Part shown: in pieces, positions 5,622 to 11,155 of the stretch
Layout: every line of letters begins with the position of its first letter
Position numbering within the stretch: the stretch's first letter is position 1
Assembly (NCBI GenBank): GCA_002499455.1
Contig: DALN01000077.1
Location: 1,061-15,866, forward strand
From: Methanoculleus sp. UBA77
GTDB taxonomy: Archaea; Halobacteriota; Methanomicrobia; Methanomicrobiales; Methanoculleaceae
Direction: 5' to 3'
Length of the DNA: 14,806 nt
The notes under the pieces: generated by a model
The model's database searches: none
What the model saw: only the letters and a program-made list of their open reading frames with translations
Told to the model about the DNA's origin: nothing
Position numbers and translations under genes: made by a program

Positions 5622-5685
5622 CTCATGCGAAGTGTGAGCGAAGCGAGCTTGAGCACCGTAGTGTGAGCCGCGAAATGCGCGAAAG
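5622..5685 (+). repeat. GCGAAG arm interrupted by a hairpin module
   Basis: An arm starts CTCAT-GCGAAG (5622-5632), is broken by a 35-nt insert (5633-5667) containing GAGCTTGAGCACC, and resumes with CC-GCGAAA and TGCGCGAAAG. The insert is a degenerate copy of the double-hairpin module. The 23-nt spacer before it (5599-5621) contains CGCTCATAAA, which is also found in the spacer at 7744-7770. Confidence 0.6.
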
Positions 5686-5707
5686 GTACGGGCACCCAGC
5701 CGGTGCT

Positions 5708-6277
5708 CTACCGCAGCCTCTTTATCAGGAAGGCCACGTTCTCGGCGAACCGGCGGACCGTCCGCATCCCCTCCTCGTCGCTTGCGGCCTCGCCCGGCGC
5801 GTGCCCGAAGACCATGTTCCAGTAGGTCGAGCCCGGCACGATCATGTCGTTGATGAGGTAGAACATCAGCATCTCCTGGAGGGTCGCGGTATGCCCGCCC
5901 CGGCGCGCCACGGCGATCGGGCCGCCCACCTTCCGCGAGAGGAAGGAGTCCGAGGCCATCGAGACCATCCCGATCCTCTGTAACGCCGCCATGACGTCCC
6001 CCCGCGCCGTCCCGAAGTAGACCGGGGTCCCGACGATGAAGCCGTCCGCCTCCCGGACTTTCTCGATGATCTCGTTCAAGCCGTCGTCGAGAGCGCATTC
6101 CCCGCTGCTGCAGAGCCCGCAGGCCGTGCAGGAGCGGATCTGCGTCTCTCCAAGCAGGATGGTCTCCGTCGCGATTCCCTCGTGTTCGAGGACCTTTGCA
6201 CACTCGTCAAGCACCTGTGCGGTGTTCCCCTCGAGCCGGGGGCTCCCGCAGAGGAGCAGTACTTTGCCGTCTGTCAT
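5708..6277 (-). CDS. Iron-sulfur flavoprotein (Isf-type, FMN and [4Fe-4S])
   Basis: This is an electron carrier of the Isf family of methanogens, which uses FMN and one [4Fe-4S] cluster and is linked to oxygen or peroxide reduction in Methanosarcina. The 189-aa flavodoxin-like fold starts with KVLLLCGSPRLEGNT (FMN phosphate loop, 5-19). The compact cysteine motif C50-x2-C53-x2-C56-x4-C61 is the hallmark that separates Isf from plain FMN reductases. GTPVYFGTARGDV (83-95) and ARRGGHTATLQ line the flavin site. ATG 6277 lies one base after the stop of the DUF362 gene, with GAGGTG inside that gene's end as the ribosome site, so the pair is translationally coupled. The physiological partner is probably the ferredoxin-type neighbour; that is inference. 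Confidence 0.9.
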   Translation of the reverse strand: MTDGKVLLLCGSPRLEGNTAQVLDECAKVLEHEGIATETILLGETQIRSCTACGLCSSGECALDDGLNEIIEKVREADGFIVGTPVYFGTARGDVMAALQRIGMVSMASDSFLSRKVGGPIAVARRGGHTATLQEMLMFYLINDMIVPGSTYWNMVFGHAPGEAASDEEGMRTVRRFAENVAFLIKRLR

Positions 6278-6278
6278 C

Positions 6279-7382
6279 TCACACCTCTATCAATTGGTAC
6301 TCGGCCTCGCCGAGCCCGAGCTCTGCCGCATACGCGATCTGGTATTCTGCGTCCGTGTAGTCCCAGACTCCCTTAAACTTGTCCTCGCCGGGGGAGAAGT
6401 TCCCCGCAAGGTGTGTCCGGGCGAACCCCTGCTCGCCGTTGACGAGGTCGAGGCTCGCCCGGTCGATCGCGACCGGGTCGGTCGAGGCCAGGATCCCGAT
6501 ATCCGGGACGATCGGCGCGTCGCTCCAGGGGACGCAGTCGCAGTCGGGGGTGATGCCGAGGAGGAAGTTGACGTAGCCGACCCGGCCGGATTTACCGCGG
6601 ACAGCGCCGAGGGCATACTCGCAGAGCCGCTCGATGAACGGCCGGATCTCCGTCGTCCAGTCGAACTCGACCGCCCCCGAGGGGCAGGCGCGCATGCAGT
6701 CGCCGCACCCGACGCAGTGCTCCGGGTTGATCGCCGCCCGACCGTCGTCCAGCGTCATCGCCGCCTGCGGGCAGACCAGGGTGCACTTCCCGCACCCCCC
6801 GCACCGCTCGGCCTCCACGTAGGGCCGGCCGGCGTGCTGCTCCGCCTTCCCCGACGGCGGGGCGCAGCCCATCGCCAGGTTCTTGATCGCCCCGCCGAGC
6901 CCGGCGGTGTCGTGGCCTTTGACGTGCGAGAGGACGATCATGCTCCCGGCGGCCCGGATGCCCCCCGCAATACGGACACGGCCAAAGTGCTTCCCCTCGA
7001 TCGGGACCTCCTCCCAGTAGCCGCCGGCAAGACCATCCGCCACGATCACCGGGGCGCCGACGACCGCGTAGGCAAAACCGTGCTCGATGGCGGTGACGGT
7101 GTGCCGGACGGCGTCCGCCCGGCTCCCCGCATAGAGGGTCGCGGTGTCCGTGATGAACGGGTGGGCTCCCCGCTCCTTCACCTTATCGACCACCTGCCGG
7201 ACGAAGACCGGGTTGACGTAGGTGTCGCACCCCCGCTCCCCGACGTGGACCTTGACGGCCGTGAGGTCGCCGCTCCGGACCACCCGGTCGAACCCGGCCG
7301 CGTCGAAGAGACGCCGGATCTTCTCGATCTTGCTCTCGTGCGGGCCTCGCGCCCGGAGGCCGGCAAAATAGACGTCTGCCAT
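6279..7382 (-). CDS. DUF362 protein with two [4Fe-4S] ferredoxin motifs
   Basis: This 367-aa protein combines a DUF362 domain with an inserted bacterial-type ferredoxin. The cluster motifs are C194-x2-C197-x2-C200-x3-C204 and C223-x2-C226-x2-C229-x3-C233, preceded by the family segments VKVHVGERG (43-51) and SHVKGHDTAGLGGAIKNLAMGCAP. A further CDC pair lies at 281-283, followed by PDIGILASTDPVAID. No signal peptide or membrane span is seen, so it is cytoplasmic. The biochemical reaction of this group is not firmly known; the two clusters point to electron transfer. The start ATG 7382 has GGAAGGAG about 10 nt upstream. The Isf-type gene follows after one base, so the two probably form a redox pair. 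Confidence 0.9.
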   Translation of the reverse strand: MADVYFAGLRARGPHESKIEKIRRLFDAAGFDRVVRSGDLTAVKVHVGERGCDTYVNPVFVRQVVDKVKERGAHPFITDTATLYAGSRADAVRHTVTAIEHGFAYAVVGAPVIVADGLAGGYWEEVPIEGKHFGRVRIAGGIRAAGSMIVLSHVKGHDTAGLGGAIKNLAMGCAPPSGKAEQHAGRPYVEAERCGGCGKCTLVCPQAAMTLDDGRAAINPEHCVGCGDCMRACPSGAVEFDWTTEIRPFIERLCEYALGAVRGKSGRVGYVNFLLGITPDCDCVPWSDAPIVPDIGILASTDPVAIDRASLDLVNGEQGFARTHLAGNFSPGEDKFKGVWDYTDAEYQIAYAAELGLGEAEYQLIEV

Positions 7383-7498
7383 TGCGTATCGGCTCCTTCC
7401 CGGTACTTTCCTGCCGAAAACGGATAAGGGTTGTGCCGGGTCTCAGTGCTCCCCCAAGGTGGTTGAGGTAGCCCCGGAGGTTAAACCATCAGCCTCCC

Positions 7499-7516
7499 TC
7501 GAAGCCTGATGGCTTC
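7499..7516. repeat. GAAGCC/GGCTTC hairpin repeat
   Basis: The 16 bases at 7499-7514 match the window start in inverted orientation. GAAGCC-TGAT-GGCTTC forms a hairpin at 7501-7516. Just upstream, GGAGG...CCTCC (7477-7497) forms another. The reading frame through 7441-7509 ends in EVAPEVKPSASLEA and stop, which could be a remnant transposase tail, but this is weak. Confidence 0.4.
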
Positions 7517-7538
7517 TCATGCTCGTTTCGGTTTGCAA

Positions 7539-7592
7539 GTCGCACCTTCGATGCTCCAACTCCGCTTAAAGGAGCGCCGTTCTTCGCGTGTG
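7539..7592 (-). repeat. GCGAAG arm carrying a degenerate double-hairpin module
   Basis: On the minus strand this reads TCACACGCGAAGAACG, then a module with a decayed first stem (GCTCC opposite AAGC) and an intact second stem (GCATC/GGTGC, pairing by one G-U wobble in RNA). It is the first unit of the array that runs to 7934. Confidence 0.6.
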
Positions 7593-7617
7593 ACTTTGAT
7601 ACTGCCTTCACTATCAA

Positions 7618-7743
7618 CTCGCGCGAAGCCGCGAAGTGCGACTATCCGCAGGATAGGAGCTTGAGCACCGAAGGTGCGAAGAACGCGAAGATCGGTAAAC
7701 GGGTGTGCAACTTTCCTTCGCGGCTTCGCGTCTTTCGCGTGAG
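7618..7743. repeat. GCGAAG palindrome with a module inserted in the left arm
   Basis: The left arm (7618-7690) is the usual three-GCGAAG arm interrupted after its second GCGAAG by a 45-nt double-hairpin module (7637-7681). Stem 1 is TATCC/GGATA (7643-7647/7651-7655), the spacer is GGAGCTTGA, and stem 2 is GCACC/GGTGC (7665-7669/7673-7677). The loop 7691-7715 is 25 nt, and the right arm is 7716-7743 (28 bp). Confidence 0.75.
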
Positions 7744-7770
7744 GCTGCGTCATCGCTCATAAACTGTTAG

Positions 7771-7886
7771 CTCACGCGAAGCCGCGAAGGACGCGAAGAA
7801 TGGTAGATGAGTGGATACTCCCCCTCGCGGCTTCGCGCTCTCGCACCTTCGGCGCTCAAGCTCGCTTCATTCGCTCTTCGCGTGAG
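7771..7886. repeat. GCGAAG palindrome with a module inserted in the right arm
   Basis: The left arm (7771-7798) is intact. The loop 7799-7823 is again 25 nt. The right arm (7824-7886) is split by a 36-nt minus-strand module (7841-7876) with stem 2 GCACC/GGCGC and the spacer TCAAGCTCG. The 27-nt spacer before this unit (7744-7770) contains CGCTCATAAA, shared with 5599-5621. Confidence 0.75.
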
Positions 7887-7912
7887 GACGTGTCGTTATC
7901 CCCAGCCGCTAA

Positions 7913-7934
7913 CTCACGTCGTGAAGTCGCGAAG
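7913..7934 (+). repeat. Decayed terminal GCGAAG arm
   Basis: CTCACGTCGTGAAGTCGCGAAG is a diverged half unit that ends the array. After it, 7935-7989 shows nothing beyond the 3' flank of the acetyltransferase gene. Confidence 0.5.
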
Positions 7935-7989
7935 GGATATCGCGGTTTGACCCCCAGACAGTTTCAACCATTTCAGTGAAATGTCGTGT

Positions 7990-8430
7990 CTACAACCCGG
8001 CACGCCGGCGCATCGGCCGGACCTCCGCGCCCTCCATGTTCCCCGCCGCCCAGGTGTAGCGCTCCCGGATGGGAGGGGGGAGGTCGCGCTCCGGGATCGA
8101 TATGAACCCGAACTCCGCGTAGAGCCCCGTGAGGCTCTCGACCGCGTACATGTAGAGGTCGTCGTTGTGGCAGGCGACGACGAGCGCCCGGACCACCTTG
8201 CGGGCATACCCCTTCCCGCGCTCGATCTCGGGGGTGAAGACGCCGTCGACCTCCATGCTCCCGTCGGGGTGCCGCCGGCACCGGGCGAGGGAGACGATCC
8301 GGCCCCCTGCAAAGACCGCGAAGATTCGGTCCCGGGCCGGGTCGGCGGCCATTCCGTGGTAATCGCGCCAGACCTCGTCGGCGAGCGGGAACTCCTCGCT
8401 CCGGAGTTCCCGGACCACTTCAGACGACAC
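7990..8430 (-). CDS. GNAT-family N-acetyltransferase
   Basis: This is an acetyl-CoA-dependent acetyltransferase of unknown substrate, 146 aa. Motif A is VDGVFTPEIERGKGYARKVV (residues 61-80), with the pyrophosphate-binding R-G-K-G-Y-A turn at 71-76. LYAEFGFISIP near 103-113 matches the conserved GNAT motif B. The frame extends to a TTG at 8451, but GTG 8430 is a better start because GGAGGG lies six bases upstream inside the kinase gene. That start gives an 11-nt overlap with the PAS kinase stop, so the two are translationally coupled. As the last gene of the signalling operon it may be the effector, perhaps modifying a protein or small molecule. That is inference from position only. Confidence 0.85.
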   Translation of the reverse strand: MSSEVVRELRSEEFPLADEVWRDYHGMAADPARDRIFAVFAGGRIVSLARCRRHPDGSMEVDGVFTPEIERGKGYARKVVRALVVACHNDDLYMYAVESLTGLYAEFGFISIPERDLPPPIRERYTWAAGNMEGAEVRPMRRRAGL

Positions 8431-9787
8431 GGTAACCCTCCGGCGGCACAAGAAGTTCGAACCGCGCTCCCTCGCCCGGCGTCCCGGTCTCGCGGATCGT
8501 TATCCCGGTTATGCTGAGGATCTCGCGGGCGAGGACGAGCCCGTGCCCGTAGCCCTCCGGCCGCTGGGCAAAGAGACCCTCCTTCTCCGTCTCGGGGATC
8601 CCGATCCCGTCGTCCTCGACGATGATCGCGCAGCCCTCCGGGCGGAGGTGGTAGGTGACGACGACCCGCGTCGCCCCCGTCGCCGGGTCGAGAGCATTCT
8701 CGAAGAGGTGGACGAAGACCGTGCCGAGGTGGGGGTCGGCAAAGACCTCGAGCCGCTCGACCCAGACCTCGAGGGCGACGTTCTCGAAGGGGAGGCCGGC
8801 GGCCGCCTGCATGACCGTCCCCTGCACCGGCATCCATGCCGGCGGCGACGTCCCGATGTCGCGGAACGCGCGGGAGATCTCGAGCTGCCGCCGGATGCCG
8901 TTTGCGGCGTCGTTCAAGTCGTCGATGAACGAGAGGACCGCCGGGTCGTCGAACTTCATCACGCCGACCGAGAGGTGGCCGTAGAAGACCGCGAGCCGGT
9001 TCGAGAGGTCGGTGCGCAGGATCCCGGTCAGGGTGTTGAGCTGGCGGCCGGCGTTCTGGAGCGCGGCCTCCGTCATCACCTGGTCGCTCACGTCGCGGAT
9101 GGACTCGATGGCTCCCGCGACGTTCCCCTTCGCGTCGAGGAGCGCGGTCGCCGTGAACCGCAGGTGCGCCCCCTTTCCGCCCCGGAGGCGGGTGACCGCG
9201 GCCTCCTCGGTGAGGACGCCGCCTCCCCCCTCGCCCCGGAGGACCCGGTCGACGAGGAGCGGCCGCCGTTCACCGTAGAACGGGACCGCATACTCGCGGT
9301 CCCCCCGGCCGAGCATCGCCTCCTCCGCGACGCCGGTCATCTCCTCCATCGCGCGGTTCCAGGCGATGATCCTCCCTTCGCGGTCCACGGCGAAGGTCGC
9401 GTCGGGCAGGAACTCGATGATCTCGTTCATCTGCTGCTCGGACTCCCGGAGCCTCGTTGCGAGGAGCGCGACCACCCAGCCGACCAGGACGAGGAAGACC
9501 GCGCGGGGGAGGATGGTGTACGCGAGGAGCGGAACGGCCGGGGAGAGGAGGAAGACCGTGACGGCGTAGAGGGCCGCGACGCCGGCGGAGAAGATGACCC
9601 CGCGCCGGGGATACCAGTAACTCGCGAGGATGATCGGGATGGCCAGCGGGAGGGCCGGGAGGGGGAGGAGCCCCTCCGGCGCGCCGAGGAAGAGGCCGAC
9701 GAGGTTTCCGCCGAGGGCAAGCGCGGTCAGCCCGGCGATGACTGCGACGCGGTTTCGCGTCCCGACGAGAGGGTATCCGGGGTTCAT
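8420..9787 (-). CDS. Membrane PAS sensor kinase lacking the phosphoacceptor His
   Basis: The 455-aa protein has four predicted membrane segments (about 14-36, 40-59, 64-88, 91-113), a PAS domain (about 118-240), a helical dimerisation region and an HATPase domain (about 345-448). The ATP-binding parts look usable: N-box FENAL (N364), EDDGIGIP (391-398) and GYGHGLVLAREIL (412-424). The H-box reads ILRTDLSNRL (256-265), so Thr259 stands where the adjacent kinase has His in ITRHDLLNQL. Autophosphorylation on His is therefore not expected. It may act as a pseudokinase, bind or regulate its neighbours, or phosphorylate in trans. ATG 9787 lies 42 nt after the receiver-kinase stop. The C-terminal region is closely similar to that of the receiver kinase, which suggests duplication. 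Confidence 0.85.
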   Translation of the reverse strand: MNPGYPLVGTRNRVAVIAGLTALALGGNLVGLFLGAPEGLLPLPALPLAIPIILASYWYPRRGVIFSAGVAALYAVTVFLLSPAVPLLAYTILPRAVFLVLVGWVVALLATRLRESEQQMNEIIEFLPDATFAVDREGRIIAWNRAMEEMTGVAEEAMLGRGDREYAVPFYGERRPLLVDRVLRGEGGGGVLTEEAAVTRLRGGKGAHLRFTATALLDAKGNVAGAIESIRDVSDQVMTEAALQNAGRQLNTLTGILRTDLSNRLAVFYGHLSVGVMKFDDPAVLSFIDDLNDAANGIRRQLEISRAFRDIGTSPPAWMPVQGTVMQAAAGLPFENVALEVWVERLEVFADPHLGTVFVHLFENALDPATGATRVVVTYHLRPEGCAIIVEDDGIGIPETEKEGLFAQRPEGYGHGLVLAREILSITGITIRETGTPGEGARFELLVPPEGYRVV

Positions 9788-9829
9788 GACGGGACCTATA
9801 CCTCTCTTTCGTCCTGCACCGGTAAAAAA

Positions 9830-11137
9830 TCATCCGGCCTGTGTGCCGGAGGCACGGATCACCTCTGCCGGGCAGCGGATCTCGAACCGGGCCCCTCTGC
9901 CGGGGATTCCGGTCTCCTGGATCGTGATGCCGGTTATGCTGAGGATCTCCCGCGCAAGGAAGAGGCCGAGGCCGGTGTTCATCCCGTAGGCGTAGGAGAA
10001 GATCTTCTCCTTCTCGGCGGGAGCGATCCCGACGCCGTCGTCCTCGCAGAGGATCGTCCGTGTCCCGTCGCCCTCCTCCCGGAGGCTGAAGGTGATCGTC
10101 GTGAGGGTCTTTCCGTACCGCAGCGCGTTCTCGATCAGGTTCGAAAAGACCTTCTCGATGAGCGGGTCGGCGTAGATCTCCACCCCTGCCGGGAGGGTGT
10201 TTTCGATCGCCACCGCCCCCGGCGAGACGTACCGCACCGACCGGTCGGCGACCGCCCGGATCTCCTGCCAGACGGGGGACGCGGCGCCGACCTTCTGGTA
10301 TTCGGCGGTGAACGCGACGGTGTTGTTGATCCGGTTCACCATCCCGGCGGCGCTCTCGACATGCTGCCACGCGTTGGCCGGGTCCGTCCCGCGGAGGGAG
10401 AGAGCGAGGTCGAGATATCCCCAGAGCGCCGAGAGCTGGTTCAGGAGGTCGTGGCGGGTGATGCTCGCCATCAGCTGGAGTTTCCGGTTCGCGTCCGCGA
10501 GCGCCTTCTCGACACGCCTGCGCTCCAGGTTCTCGGCCGCAAGGCTCTCGTTGCTGACCGAGAGTTCCTCGACGATATCCGTGAGTTGCTGGTTCAGGGA
10601 ATGCAGCTGCTCCTGCGCCTCCTGGAGCTCGGCGTTCTTTGCCACCGCGACGGCGTATGTCGAGAGGAGCGTGTTCAGGATCCGGAGTCTCCCCGCAGCG
10701 ACGGTGTAGGTGCTGCCGGCAAACGGGACCTCGAGCGGGGCGCTCTCCGGCTCGGGCTGCTCCGCCGTCCGGAGGACGGCCTCGATCTGGGAGCGGACGA
10801 GGTCGGGCTCGACGGGTTTGACGATGAAACTGTCGGCCCCGGCGGCGAGACCCCGCATCACGTCGGCGGGGTCGAAGAGGTTGGTGACCAGGATGACCGG
10901 GATCTCCGGGAACTCCTCTTTGATCCGGCGGCAGAGGTCGTAGCCGTCCATGCCCGGCATCACGATGTCGGTCAGGACGATATCGGGCCTGCCGGCCGCG
11001 AGCCGCCGGAGCGCCGCCTCGCCGTCCGCTGCCAGGGTGACGTCGTAGCCCTCCTGCTCAAGTATGTGCCGGAGGAACTCGGCCTGCGTCCGGCTGTCCT
11101 CCACTACAAGAATGCTGATTATCGGTCCGTTCTGCAT
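9830..11137 (-). CDS. Receiver-histidine kinase (REC-coil-HK)
   Basis: This is a soluble 435-aa signalling protein. The N-terminal receiver domain (about 6-124) has acidic residues E13 and D14, phosphoacceptor D57 in VLTDIVMPGMDG, T85 and K107, so it is complete. A linker and coiled coil (about 165-222) lead to the H-box ITRHDLLNQL, with phosphoacceptor H229. The HATPase domain has N-box FSNLIENAL (N337), EDDGVGIAP (365-373) and NTGLGLFLAREIL. There are no membrane segments. The architecture fits a middle step of a relay: D57 can accept phosphate, probably from the CheA-like kinase encoded just upstream, and thereby control the kinase half. The ribosome site AGGAGGG precedes ATG 11137 by about 5 nt. 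No DNA-binding or enzymatic output domain is present. Confidence 0.92.
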   Translation of the reverse strand: MQNGPIISILVVEDSRTQAEFLRHILEQEGYDVTLAADGEAALRRLAAGRPDIVLTDIVMPGMDGYDLCRRIKEEFPEIPVILVTNLFDPADVMRGLAAGADSFIVKPVEPDLVRSQIEAVLRTAEQPEPESAPLEVPFAGSTYTVAAGRLRILNTLLSTYAVAVAKNAELQEAQEQLHSLNQQLTDIVEELSVSNESLAAENLERRRVEKALADANRKLQLMASITRHDLLNQLSALWGYLDLALSLRGTDPANAWQHVESAAGMVNRINNTVAFTAEYQKVGAASPVWQEIRAVADRSVRYVSPGAVAIENTLPAGVEIYADPLIEKVFSNLIENALRYGKTLTTITFSLREEGDGTRTILCEDDGVGIAPAEKEKIFSYAYGMNTGLGLFLAREILSITGITIQETGIPGRGARFEIRCPAEVIRASGTQAG

Positions 11138-11155
11138 CTCTCCCTCCTGTACTCG

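Noticed and set aside
7517..7753. Minus-strand frame of 78 codons
   Set aside because: It lies entirely within the GCGAAG mosaic and translates the repeat (AKDAKPRRK, FGAQAPILRI). There is no ribosome site.
7539..7934. CRISPR array: 28-bp repeats with spacers of about 25 nt
   Set aside because: The repeats alternate in orientation, several are interrupted by another module, spacers share sequence (CGCTCATAAA, loop columns), and no cas gene is present. The pattern fits a REP/BIME mosaic, not CRISPR.
9270..10370. Minus-strand frame of 366 codons spanning the junction of the two kinases
   Set aside because: It is out of frame with both real genes, covers the intergenic gap, and shows repetitive Arg/Gly/Pro composition typical of a shadow frame.
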